Below are positions 16,450-25,390 of a stretch of DNA of 64,000 nucleotides, piece after piece; within the stretch, counting starts at the first letter, position 1, and each line of letters begins with the position of its first letter. Position numbers and translations under genes: made by a program. A model generated the notes under the pieces. The model ran no database searches. It saw only the letters and a list, made by a program, of their open reading frames with translations, and was not told where the DNA came from. The DNA lies in the NCBI GenBank assembly GCA_903833215.1, contig CAILEM010000099.1, positions 1 to 64,000 of the forward strand, in the 5' to 3' direction. This DNA comes from an uncultured Armatimonadota bacterium (GTDB lineage Bacteria > Armatimonadota > Fimbriimonadia > Fimbriimonadales > Fimbriimonadaceae).

Positions 16450-18525
16450 ATGGCTGATCAACCTCAATCACCTACCCAGATTGCACATATTCTGTTTCTC
16501 GACATCGTGGGGTGGTCCCGTGAGTCGATCAATCGGCAGGGACAGCTTCTTGCCGAACTTTCAAACTTGGTGACCGAAAGCCGTACGTTTCAGTTGGCTA
16601 AGTCGGCGGGTGAGTTGCTCGCGTTTCCTAGTGGAGATGGGATGTGGATCCTATTCAAGAATGACCTCGCCGGTCCTGCGAATTGTGCGATTGAGCTGGC
16701 GCAGCGTCTCAAGAATTCGCCGGAACTGGCCGTGCGCATGGGGATCCACAGTGGTCCGGTGCGCTTTCAAACGGACATTGCGGGTACTCAAACGGTTGTT
16801 GGAGACGGCATTAATATGGCCAAGCGTGTGATGGATATGGGGGATGGTGGCCACATCCTGCTTTCAGCCCAGCATGCCGTTTGGTTAAAGCAGTCCGATG
16901 AATGGACTCCGTTCGTACGACCTTTCGGCTTCGGCGAAACCAAGCATGGGGAGCGAATCGAACTATACGCCCTTGTTTCCGAAAAATTCGGGCGCAGCGA
17001 CCCATCGACCCACATACTGCCCGTTACGCCTGCAACGCCTAGGGTGGCACCGAGTTTGGGCCTTAAGCTCGTCATTGTCTATCGCAGAAATACCCAGCCT
17101 GACGATCACGTTCTTATGCTCCTGGAAAGATCACTTTCTGAACTTGGGCATGACGTGTTCGTCGATCGACACCTCAAAATTGGTGTCGAATGGGCGAAAG
17201 CTATCGAAGACAAAATTCGGTCTGCCGATGCCGTCATCGTCATTCTTTCGAGCGCTGCGTCAGGCAGTGAGATGATCGAATTTGAACTTGAAACTGCGAA
17301 TGACGAGCGACAACAAAGAGGTAAGCCGTTTCTCCTGCCGGTCATGGTCGGTACTCAGACTGCAATTGAAGGTGCCGTAGGTGCATACGTCAAGGGCTTG
17401 AATTACGCTGCCTGGAAAGGACCGGAGGATGACCTGAAGGTACTGGCCGAGATTCAGGCTAGTTTGTATGCAGACCAGAAGGCTGACGAACCCGAACTAC
17501 AGCTTGAACCTGTGGGTGGCGCTGTTCCTCCAGATTCACCGTTTTATGAGGAAAGGGTTTCTGATGCCGAGTTTGGGAAAGCGCTGAGGGCTAATGAAAG
17601 CATTATCCTCGTCAAGGGGCCACGTCAGATGGGCAAGACCTCGCTGATTGGCCGGGGTGCGAAAGCGGCGTCGGAGCTTGGTTGGCGACAGGTATTTACC
17701 GATTTCCAGAAGTTGAGCAGTTCTCAACTCTCTTCGGATGATGGATTCTATAAAGTGCTCGCGGCGACTCTTGCTCGGCAATTGAAGTTCAAATACGATT
17801 TCGCCGAAGAGTGGATCGACATTTTTGGAGCGAACATGAACATGGATAATTTCGTCCGTGCCCTCATAGATGATTCCCAAACGCCCTTGGTGTGGTTCAT
17901 GGATGAAGCGGACAAGCTTTTCGGGGTGCCGTTTGCCAGTGATTTCTTTGGTCTTGTGCGGTCTTGGCATAACTCCCGGGCAACCGAACCCAACGGCCCC
18001 TGGTCACGCTTTACCGTTGTCATCGGTTACGCCACTGAGGCGCACCTATTTATCCAGGATCTGAATCAATCGCCGTTCAATGTCGGCAGGCAAATCGCTT
18101 TGGCACCCTTTGACTTGGACCAGATATGGGACCTAAATCTACGCTATGGCACACCGCTTAACTCCAGGGACCAAGCCGTACTATTGAGTCACCTCGTCGG
18201 AGGGCAGCCATTCCTTATTCGCAGGGCATTGGATGTTTTGGCGCGGAATCAGATGGACTTTGCGACATTGATGTCCACTGCTGACCGTGAAGACGGCCCC
18301 TTTGCGGACCATCTCAAGCGGATATTTATCTCGGTCACTCAGATTCCCTCGGTGCACGACGCCCTAAGACAATCGTTGACGCATCCATCGATGTCAACCC
18401 AGACCGACGGGCTCCAAAGACTCCTAGCTGCAGGCGTGCTCAAGCAGACCACGGATAATCGCGTCGTCTTGGCATGTGAGCTGTACCATCGGTACCTATC
18501 CACCCACATGCCGAAATCAGACTAG
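16450..18525 (+). CDS. Nucleotide cyclase - TIR - AAA-like fusion protein
   Basis: A 691-residue multidomain protein. Residues about 10-175 are a class III cyclase homology domain: LFLDIVGW with metal Asp18, SGDGMW with the second Asp (63), MGIHSGPV, and GDGINMAKR with the N and R expected for catalysis. Residues about 200-335 resemble a TIR domain (LVIVYRRN, DRHLKIGVEW, VIVILSSAASGSEMIEFELE, with a candidate catalytic Glu near 277). From about 355 an AAA-like domain begins with GGAVPPDSPFYEER, Walker A GPRQMGKTS (near 391) and Walker B WFMDEAD (near 485). The roles of cyclase and TIR are inferred from motifs. No signal or membrane segment. Confidence 0.82.
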   Translation: MADQPQSPTQIAHILFLDIVGWSRESINRQGQLLAELSNLVTESRTFQLAKSAGELLAFPSGDGMWILFKNDLAGPANCAIELAQRLKNSPELAVRMGIHSGPVRFQTDIAGTQTVVGDGINMAKRVMDMGDGGHILLSAQHAVWLKQSDEWTPFVRPFGFGETKHGERIELYALVSEKFGRSDPSTHILPVTPATPRVAPSLGLKLVIVYRRNTQPDDHVLMLLERSLSELGHDVFVDRHLKIGVEWAKAIEDKIRSADAVIVILSSAASGSEMIEFELETANDERQQRGKPFLLPVMVGTQTAIEGAVGAYVKGLNYAAWKGPEDDLKVLAEIQASLYADQKADEPELQLEPVGGAVPPDSPFYEERVSDAEFGKALRANESIILVKGPRQMGKTSLIGRGAKAASELGWRQVFTDFQKLSSSQLSSDDGFYKVLAATLARQLKFKYDFAEEWIDIFGANMNMDNFVRALIDDSQTPLVWFMDEADKLFGVPFASDFFGLVRSWHNSRATEPNGPWSRFTVVIGYATEAHLFIQDLNQSPFNVGRQIALAPFDLDQIWDLNLRYGTPLNSRDQAVLLSHLVGGQPFLIRRALDVLARNQMDFATLMSTADREDGPFADHLKRIFISVTQIPSVHDALRQSLTHPSMSTQTDGLQRLLAAGVLKQTTDNRVVLACELYHRYLSTHMPKSD

Positions 18526-18551
18526 CTTTGTTGTCCCCAAGGGCCGTTAAC

Positions 18552-19022
18552 CTACTCGGTGTAGATCCAGGGATCTGCGAGCTTGCCCTGAAGGTCTTCG
18601 ATGGCCTGCGATGCCTCTCGGAGCCTTACCGAAAGGACTCTCGACAGGTTGCTCAGCATGATAAAGCCAATATCCTTGTTCTGAACCATGAAGCGGCGAA
18701 GCGCCTTACCATCGATGACTGCATAGGTCAGGTAGTTGCGCGACACGACATAGGCTGACCGAGGAAGATTATCGAGCAATGCAATCTCTCCGATCACTGA
18801 ACCAGGTCCGCGCTCGCCGAGCAAAACGCCTCCCTGTTTGTAAACCATCGCGGTGCCATCCAAGATGATGTAAAGATCAGAATCGGTCTTGCCCAACTTG
18901 ACGATTTCCTGTCCGCCTTCGACTCCTTTAAGCTGTGCGAGTTCGGCCACTTTGGCGATATCTTCATCGCTAAGACCGGAGACCAAGTAGTTCTGCTTGA
19001 ATTGATTGAGATTGATTTCCAT
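18552..19022 (-). CDS. Cyclic nucleotide-binding domain protein
   Basis: A 156-residue protein that is almost entirely one cNMP-binding domain. The phosphate-binding cassette IGEIALLDNLPRSA keeps the Glu that contacts the ribose and the Arg that contacts the phosphate. A C-terminal helix follows, with no helix-turn-helix, so it is a sensor or partner rather than a CRP-type transcription factor. The ATG at 19022 is chosen over an upstream TTG. It ends 26 bases from the convergent cyclase-TIR-AAA gene, suggesting it reads the nucleotide made by that protein. Confidence 0.85.
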   Translation of the reverse strand: MEINLNQFKQNYLVSGLSDEDIAKVAELAQLKGVEGGQEIVKLGKTDSDLYIILDGTAMVYKQGGVLLGERGPGSVIGEIALLDNLPRSAYVVSRNYLTYAVIDGKALRRFMVQNKDIGFIMLSNLSRVLSVRLREASQAIEDLQGKLADPWIYTE

Positions 19023-19189
19023 GCGGGGCCATTGCTCCAAAAACGATGTTGATCGCTGGGTGCGTCGATTCTACCTACGGCCAGCGAGCGAGACAAACCA
19101 TTTTCGCTTCTTGTCTACAGACAGATTTTTTGAAGCGATGGTTCTCTGCACCGTGTGGTGCGTTGAATCGCCGATCAGAGTTCAGTAAG

Positions 19190-21253
19190 ATGGTGTCTGT
19201 GAGCGAGGAACCGGTCAGTTTGGCTGCAGTGTTTTTCGTCGCGGGAGGCACGGTTCCGCCCGATTCGCCCTCCTACGTCGAGCGCGCTGCCGATAACGAG
19301 CTTTTTGATGCGCTTACCGATGGGCAGTACTGCTTCGTCCTCAACGCCCGGCAAATGGGAAAGAGCTCACTGGCCGTTCGAACCATCCTTCGGTTGACTG
19401 CTAGAGGCATTCGATGCGCCTTTGTGGACCTAACAAGATTTGGTGGCGCGACGGTCACACCTGATCAGTGGTACACGGGGCTCCTTGTAGAAACCGGTCG
19501 AGCCTTGGGGTTGCGATCCGAAGCCGTCGCATTTGTGAAGGAGTTTAGAGAGCTTGGCCCCGTGGAAAGGTTTCTGAGCTTTCTGCAGGAAGTCGCCATC
19601 CAAAAGGTTGACGGACCTCTCGTATTGATGATCGACGAGATTGATGCGGTACGAAGTCTTCCGTTTCCGACCGACGAACTCTTTACTGGGATCCGTTTTC
19701 TATTCAACGGACGGGCAGCGAATCCCGAATTGGGACGCTTAACAATTTGCCTTTTAGGTTCGGCTCTGCCAACCGACCTGGTCTCAGACGCTCGGACGAC
19801 GCCATTCAACATTGGGCGCAGAATCGGCTTGCGTGATTTCACAACGGATGAAGTTCGTCCGTTGGGCCAAAGGTTGGGCCTGCAGGGAAATCTCATCATC
19901 TCTCGGGTCCTGTACTGGACGGGTGGTCATCCGTATTTGACCCAGGCTGTATGTGCTGAGTTGTCGGAACTTTCCAGCCCCACCGTATTCGACGTGGATC
20001 GAATCGTGAAGGCAAGATATCTCGACACCAGGGCACGAGAGTCCGATACCAACCTCGTCGATCTATCGAACCGTCTCTTGGGGCGAGGGGATCCTGCCGT
20101 CTCGGACGCAGATCGTGCGGATACCCTCTCGATGTACGGAATATTGCTTCGGCGAGGCGTCGCAGACAACGAGGCAAACCAAGCATCCGCCAGAATTAAG
20201 ATGAGTGGTGCTGCTCGAATAGAAAACGGGTTACTTCTGCCCAGAAACCGGATCTATTCCACAGTCTTTAATCACCGGTGGATTAAGGCGAATATGCCAG
20301 GTGAAGAGCTTCGCCGTCAGAAGCGCGCCTTTCTTGCCGGTGCGGTCCGTACAGGCATTGTTTCCGCCCTTATCATCATCATTCTCGGGGCCATGGCGCT
20401 CATCGCTTACACAGGCGCGAAAATTGCGCGGGCAGAGCAGCGCAAGAGCATGGGGCTCTTGGAGACAAGCCGCGAACTTGCCAATTCTGAAGGGCTTGCC
20501 AAAATGCAGGCCCTTCAAGCAGTAGAAGACGCGCAACGCAGCCTTCGCCGAGAAAGGGAAGCGGAAAGGCAACTTAAAATAGCCATTGCCCAAGAGCGCC
20601 AGGCACGTTTGGACGCGATCAAGTCCGCAGCGGAAGCAAAGAAAGCTGCCCAGCGGGAGCGAGCCGCGGCTCGGCTATCCGCACAATTGGAGAGGAGTGA
20701 GCGGGAACATATGAACTCTTCCAGCGCGCTGCTCAACCCCATTCTCAACTCTATACTTCGCCAGGATCGACCTCCGACCGAAGTAGAGTTGGCCACAATC
20801 GCGTGTGCGAGCCTCGGGTTGTTTCCCGAAGCGATCAAAACGAATATCGCAAATATACAGGCGGTTGAGGCTCGTTTTGGAGACGAGCTGAGTGACCCGA
20901 AGAATGGTATCTTGCGCGAACTCTTTGCTCTAGCAGTTTGTCGCTCTGGGCAGCTGGGTAGGGCTGAATTACTGATGAGAAATGCGCTATCAGCTCGAGG
21001 ACTGCAGCCGAAGGAAGAGTTGGCGAAGTTTGACTCGGGAAGGATGATCCTTGCGCTCATTCATGCAAAGAAGGGAGACCTGAAGACTGCTCGCAAGGAG
21101 CTCAACCGGTCTTACTCACTCATCGCGCAGTTGGATGACCTGCCTGGAAAACCATCCAGCAAGACAGAGATGGTTGCAAGCTGGTGGGGCCCCATCTACC
21201 AGTCGGTACAGAGTGAAGTGGAAGATCTAGTCTCGCGGAAAAATTCACATTGA
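19190..21253 (+). CDS. AAA-like (AAA_35-type) membrane protein with coiled coil
   Basis: A 687-residue protein. GGTVPPDSPSYVER near residue 20 opens the same AAA-like domain as in the gene at 16450; Walker A is NARQMGKSS (near 53) and Walker B LVLMIDEIDAV (near 144). One transmembrane helix (IVSALIIIILGAMALIAY, near 391-410) follows. A long charged coiled coil rich in Arg, Glu and Ala reaches about residue 510. The C-terminal 150 residues are helical and TPR-like. The ATG at 19190 is preferred, since upstream codons are not conserved with the domain; a GTG two codons on is also possible. Probably membrane-anchored signalling ATPase. Confidence 0.8.
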   Translation: MVSVSEEPVSLAAVFFVAGGTVPPDSPSYVERAADNELFDALTDGQYCFVLNARQMGKSSLAVRTILRLTARGIRCAFVDLTRFGGATVTPDQWYTGLLVETGRALGLRSEAVAFVKEFRELGPVERFLSFLQEVAIQKVDGPLVLMIDEIDAVRSLPFPTDELFTGIRFLFNGRAANPELGRLTICLLGSALPTDLVSDARTTPFNIGRRIGLRDFTTDEVRPLGQRLGLQGNLIISRVLYWTGGHPYLTQAVCAELSELSSPTVFDVDRIVKARYLDTRARESDTNLVDLSNRLLGRGDPAVSDADRADTLSMYGILLRRGVADNEANQASARIKMSGAARIENGLLLPRNRIYSTVFNHRWIKANMPGEELRRQKRAFLAGAVRTGIVSALIIIILGAMALIAYTGAKIARAEQRKSMGLLETSRELANSEGLAKMQALQAVEDAQRSLRREREAERQLKIAIAQERQARLDAIKSAAEAKKAAQRERAAARLSAQLERSEREHMNSSSALLNPILNSILRQDRPPTEVELATIACASLGLFPEAIKTNIANIQAVEARFGDELSDPKNGILRELFALAVCRSGQLGRAELLMRNALSARGLQPKEELAKFDSGRMILALIHAKKGDLKTARKELNRSYSLIAQLDDLPGKPSSKTEMVASWWGPIYQSVQSEVEDLVSRKNSH

Positions 21254-21314
21254 GATCGACACGAAGTGTTGAACATTTCTCATAACTGAGAAGCAATCCT
21301 GATATCCTTTGCAA

Positions 21315-21719
21315 ATGCCGGATACAGGAACCAAAGCCAACCCTTGGAAACTCAAGACACCACCGAACACATCCGAATACGAAATGTATCGCGATGAGAA
21401 GGATGGAAAGGAAGTCATTGCCTGTGTCGTCGGCAAGACAACCCTGTTGTACGACGCACGTTGTATTTCTGATTTACATCAAATGCTTGTCGCTCACGGC
21501 GACTGGATGGACCTCGGTGGTGCTGACGAGCAGAAAGAAGCCAAGGAGGGAACGGTTGAGGCCTGGGGACGTGCAGAATCGAACCCGGTGGGTGGATGGT
21601 ACGGCCTAAAGAAAGGTTTGCGAGGACGGTTTGGAGTCTATGTTCCGCCGCTTCTTGAAGCACTCGGGTTGGTAGAAATCACCCATGAAGCCAAGAACAA
21701 CAAGATGAAAGCAAAGTAG
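21315..21719 (+). CDS. Conserved hypothetical protein (DUF6855-like)
   Basis: A 134-residue soluble protein. NPWKLKTPPNTSEYEMYRD, CVVGKTTLLYD and HGDWMDLGGADEQK are strongly patterned segments. NPVGGWYGLKKGLRGRFG adds a likely surface loop. I recall this pattern from a widespread family listed as DUF6855, but I am not certain. No catalytic signature is evident. ATG 21315 is used rather than the in-frame TTG two codons earlier. Confidence 0.7.
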   Translation: MPDTGTKANPWKLKTPPNTSEYEMYRDEKDGKEVIACVVGKTTLLYDARCISDLHQMLVAHGDWMDLGGADEQKEAKEGTVEAWGRAESNPVGGWYGLKKGLRGRFGVYVPPLLEALGLVEITHEAKNNKMKAK

Positions 21720-21775
21720 ATTTTCGTCTTGTGCTAAAAAAACTGCACATTTTCCTTGCACATCGCCAAGTTACG

Positions 21776-21791
21776 TGCTAAAATTTCAGCA
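21776..21791. promoter_or_regulatory. Candidate BlaI operator
   Basis: TGCTAAAATTTCAGCA is a near-perfect palindrome 25 bases before the BlaI-like start. A looser GTGC...GCAC repeat lies at 21731-21748. Position fits autoregulation by the adjacent repressor, as is usual for BlaI/MecI systems. Confidence 0.45.
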
Positions 21792-21816
21792 TGTTGGTTT
21801 TCACAGCGGGGATCGT

Positions 21817-22212
21817 ATGCCTTTACTAGGTGGAGGACTCAGTCGTCGAGAGCGCGAGATGCTTGAGATTCTGCATCGGCTTGGGCAAGCCACCGCTGCT
21901 GAAGTTCATGAGCAGATGGAAAGCGCACCAACTTACTCAGCGGTCCGAGCAACTCTTCGCATCCTCGAAGAGAAGGGCCACGTTGTACATATTCAAGACG
22001 GTAAGCGGTTTGTCTATGAGCCGGCTGTTGAGAAGCAAGAGGCAGCGAAATCAGCTTTGAACCAACTCGTGACTACCTTCTTTGGCGGAAGCTTGGAGGG
22101 GGTCGTGCGTACGTTTCTGTCGGATGAAGAATCGGGCGTTCGGGCAGATGAGTTGGATCGTCTCTCGGCTCTGATCGAAGAAGCCAAGCTGAAGGAGAAA
22201 GCACAGAAGTGA
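21817..22212 (+). CDS. blaI: BlaI/MecI family transcriptional repressor
   Basis: A 131-residue winged-helix repressor. LSRREREMLEILHRLGQATAAEVHEQM is the first half of the DNA-binding domain (split here: LSRREREMLEILHRLGQ and ATAAEVHEQM). TYSAVRATLRILEEKGHV is the recognition helix and wing, and the C-terminal dimerisation region has LNQLVTTFFGGS. The ATG at 21817 has a GGGGA upstream and starts where the family does. The stop overlaps the GTG start of the M56 peptidase gene by four bases, so the two are cotranscribed. The peptidase is expected to inactivate this repressor on a signal. Confidence 0.9.
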   Translation: MPLLGGGLSRREREMLEILHRLGQATAAEVHEQMESAPTYSAVRATLRILEEKGHVVHIQDGKRFVYEPAVEKQEAAKSALNQLVTTFFGGSLEGVVRTFLSDEESGVRADELDRLSALIEEAKLKEKAQK

Positions 22213-23777
22213 ATTACATCGACCTCGCAATTAAATCAATTTTGGCGGCGACGATTGGGTGGTTCATCCTTTCTTTCCTCCGCCGAAGTTCGGCGTCTAC
22301 ACGACATTTCGCTCTCTTGGTGACACTTATCGGTGTGAGTCTGCTGCCGGCAGCTTCAATGCTTATGCCGAGCTGGCAGGTGCCGTTCCTCCATGTGAAT
22401 GCCGATGTAGCACAGGTTACGAAGCAGGTTGGAAGCGGTGCGACTTCTGGGATCGCCGCGAACGCTCAATTAGTCAACGCCATCGACCACTCCACTACCC
22501 TCAACCCGAACTTGCTCCTATTTATATGGGCTGCGGTGGCGGGCCTGTTGAGCTTGAGGTTGGTCACGCGACTTGTTCGACTCAAGATGGCAGAGCGACG
22601 AATGCCAATGTCGACCGATTCGGCTCTTCATACGCTCGTTGCTGCGCTCTGCCGAAGATCGAGTCGTCACGTCGTCCTTCTGGAAGGCGAGGAAGGTAGA
22701 CCTCCGATGACATGGGGATTCTCACGCCCCGTGCTGGTGTTTCCTACCGACGCCCAGACTTGGCCATCTGACCGCATCGAATCTGTCGTGTTGCACGAAT
22801 TGGCACACATCGAGCGAGGCGACTGGCTGGCCAGCATCGTCGCGCAATTCGCTTGTGCCGTCAATTGGTTCAACCCATTCGTGTGGGTCATCCGGAAGCA
22901 GATGGAGCAAGAAAGTGAGACGGCAGCAGACGATCGAGTTCTAAGCTCGGGCGTCTCAGCCACACAGTATGCGTCGCACCTGGTGAGCGTGACACGAGAG
23001 CTCTGCACTCGAAGATCGTCGACGGATGTCGCATTGGCAATGGCGAGGCCGGGCACACTTGATCGTCGTATCCGAGCCATCCTTGAAGCGCGTCGATGTC
23101 GCAGGAATGTCCGCGGCGTCGTATCGCTAGGCTTGGCAGCCGTCATCACCGGAATTGTGGTCGTGCTGGGTGCAGCTGTACCCAGTATTCGGCAACAGTT
23201 GCCTCATCAGGGGCCTAGCGTTTCCGTAGACGTCACGCCGACGCCTAGTATTGCCCGAGACCTTGAAAATCTGGATTCGCCTCGTCCTGGCTTCGATGTG
23301 AAGGACCTTTCCGACCAAAAACTAGCCGCAAAATCCGCCGAAACTAGAGAGGGTTTGGCGGAGACGGGAAGTGGCACGCTCAGGGCACGCGAGCCAAAGC
23401 CATCCAAATCAGCCCAAGGTGCGACGTCAACTTCTCACTCCGTAACAGGGACCAAGGCTGGATCCTCTTCACTCACCGTCGGCGGTGTGCCTGACCCAGC
23501 CGATATGAAGATTGACTTCAAAGAGATGGAAGCCGAGATGAAGAGAGCTGGCGTCGAGGTCGATGCTGAAACCCAAAAGGCTTTCAAGGAAGTCTCGAAC
23601 ATCTCTATCGACACCAAAGGGCTCATCGATGCTGTCACCAAGGTGACGAGTGCGTCGACAAAAGCCGCCATTGCTTCCGCGCAAAAGCTGGCGAAGAGCG
23701 AGATCAAATCTGCGCTCGAAGAACTCAAGCGACATCAACACGAGAAAAGTTCAACGCACGTGAAGCCCGCCCCGTAG
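22209..23777 (+). CDS. M56 family BlaR1-like sensor peptidase
   Basis: A 522-residue membrane metallopeptidase starting at GTG. Several transmembrane helices occupy residues 1-130 and one lies near 300-320. The zinc motif HELAH is near residues 196-200, followed by the downstream Glu region (ESETAADDRVL). The C-terminal extracellular part is not a penicillin-binding domain: it is low-complexity, charged and coiled-coil-like (KEMEAEMKRAGVEVDAETQK). So the inducer is probably not a beta-lactam. Next gene product has a related Lys/Glu/Met-rich tail. Confidence 0.88.
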   Translation: MNYIDLAIKSILAATIGWFILSFLRRSSASTRHFALLVTLIGVSLLPAASMLMPSWQVPFLHVNADVAQVTKQVGSGATSGIAANAQLVNAIDHSTTLNPNLLLFIWAAVAGLLSLRLVTRLVRLKMAERRMPMSTDSALHTLVAALCRRSSRHVVLLEGEEGRPPMTWGFSRPVLVFPTDAQTWPSDRIESVVLHELAHIERGDWLASIVAQFACAVNWFNPFVWVIRKQMEQESETAADDRVLSSGVSATQYASHLVSVTRELCTRRSSTDVALAMARPGTLDRRIRAILEARRCRRNVRGVVSLGLAAVITGIVVVLGAAVPSIRQQLPHQGPSVSVDVTPTPSIARDLENLDSPRPGFDVKDLSDQKLAAKSAETREGLAETGSGTLRAREPKPSKSAQGATSTSHSVTGTKAGSSSLTVGGVPDPADMKIDFKEMEAEMKRAGVEVDAETQKAFKEVSNISIDTKGLIDAVTKVTSASTKAAIASAQKLAKSEIKSALEELKRHQHEKSSTHVKPAP

Positions 23778-23875
23778 GGCTCCCCTCCACAAACTCCCTT
23801 TGAACCTGCCGAGACTCTTAAGTCCACGGCAACCCTCCCACACGCCTCGATTTTCAAACTTGAAGAGAAAAACAA

Positions 23876-25201
23876 ATGCTAAAAGTCAGTCTATTCCTCA
23901 TTTCAATGGGCGCCGTCGGTGCCACCCTCCTCGGATCAAAGCCACAACCAACTCCCGTCAATGATGGCGACCAGAAGACCGCAAATCTCCAAGTGAGTAC
24001 GGCCAACGCCTCCAAACTGGAAGTTTCAATTCCTCTCGGCGAGGTTCTTTTAGTCGCAGACAATTCGACGACCGTGAATGTTCATGTGGTCCGTTCAGCG
24101 AAATCTCCGCTGGACGCGGAGTCCAAGCGTTGGATGCGGGACTCTTACGTCACCGCCGAGAACCATGGCGGAGTTCTGTCCGTCAAAGAACACCCATTTG
24201 GCAAAGATTCATTGAAGGGAATCTCCTCCAGCCAGTCCAAAGGTTCGAAAGGCAAAGGCCGAAATCTGGACCTCAAAGTGGAAATCCATGTGCCCTCCAA
24301 TCTCGACGCCAAGCTCAGTATGACGGCGGGTAAAGCGACTGTTCAGGGGCATTTTCGAAAGCTCACCGCTGATGTCTCCGCAGGAGAACTCACGCTCAAT
24401 GGGGTGAAGTGCCAACTCAACCAAGAGTCCCACGTAGGCGCTGGCGAGATCAAAGTCGTCCTTCCATCTGGTGCCAATGCCGATGTATCTGCGGACGTCT
24501 CAGTCGGGGCAATATCTGGTCTGCCTTCAAGTGCAAAGCGCTCAGAAGGTGTCCACTTTGGTGATCGACGGCATGGAAAAACAGGCAACGGTGAGTCCAA
24601 GGTTCGAATTCACGTAGGTGCAGGTTCGATTAAGGTTGAGTCACGAGATCGCATTATTGCCAGCTCGCTTGCCGACGATGAACCCGCTGCGATGGAAGAG
24701 AAGGATGAAGTCAAGGAGCTATCGGACGTTGACTTCTCTGACAAGGATCTTGATCGAACCGTTCAGGAGTCCATCCGAGAGGCAATGAAGGCCGTGAAGG
24801 AGTCGCTTGGTTCGCTGCATAGCGACATGAAGATTGAACTGGGCGAGAACCAGCCAGACGTTCATATGAACCTGGACAACATCGATGAATCCCTTGAAAA
24901 GGCACTGGCGCAAATTGGCCCAGATATCGAAAAGGCCATGAAGCTCTCGAAGCCAGAGTTCGAAAAGGCGATGAAAGAATTCGACGCCGAAATGAAGAAG
25001 GCGATGAAGGCTTCAAAGCCAGATATCGACAAAGCGATGAAAGAGGCCGAAGTCGAGATCAAGAAAGCCATGAAGACGATGAAGCCCGAAATGGAAAAAG
25101 CGCTCAAATCGATCAAGCCAGAGATTGAAAAAGCACTCCGAGAGGCAATGAAAGAGCTTGAGAAGGCCAATCGCGAACTCAAGAAGCACCACGACGAGTA
25201 G
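23876..25201 (+). CDS. Secreted adhesin-like protein with 11-residue repeats
   Basis: A 441-residue protein with an N-terminal signal peptide. Residues about 40-265 are beta-rich with SAGELTLNGV, VGAGEIKVVLP and VGAGSIKVES repeats, resembling the DUF4097 / adhesin beta-helix family. From about residue 345 to 430 there are some eight repeats of 11 residues with the pattern xKPxxEKAMKx. Such hendecads form a continuous amphipathic helix or coiled coil. It follows BlaI-BlaR1 by 98 bases and is probably the regulated partner. Function unknown. Confidence 0.75.
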   Translation: MLKVSLFLISMGAVGATLLGSKPQPTPVNDGDQKTANLQVSTANASKLEVSIPLGEVLLVADNSTTVNVHVVRSAKSPLDAESKRWMRDSYVTAENHGGVLSVKEHPFGKDSLKGISSSQSKGSKGKGRNLDLKVEIHVPSNLDAKLSMTAGKATVQGHFRKLTADVSAGELTLNGVKCQLNQESHVGAGEIKVVLPSGANADVSADVSVGAISGLPSSAKRSEGVHFGDRRHGKTGNGESKVRIHVGAGSIKVESRDRIIASSLADDEPAAMEEKDEVKELSDVDFSDKDLDRTVQESIREAMKAVKESLGSLHSDMKIELGENQPDVHMNLDNIDESLEKALAQIGPDIEKAMKLSKPEFEKAMKEFDAEMKKAMKASKPDIDKAMKEAEVEIKKAMKTMKPEMEKALKSIKPEIEKALREAMKELEKANRELKKHHDE

Positions 25202-25390
25202 GGAGTCATTCCCGATTCGATAGTCAGTGGAAATTGCTTCAAGAGAACGGGAAGATCGATGCCTACATGTCATATGGGCGACGTGTTCGGCACGGAACGG
25301 ATATGTTTGTCTTGATCGGTGAACCCAATAGCCAGAGGACAAAAGGACAAGTCATCCCAAAGCTAGCGTGGCCTTTCTGATTGCAATCAC

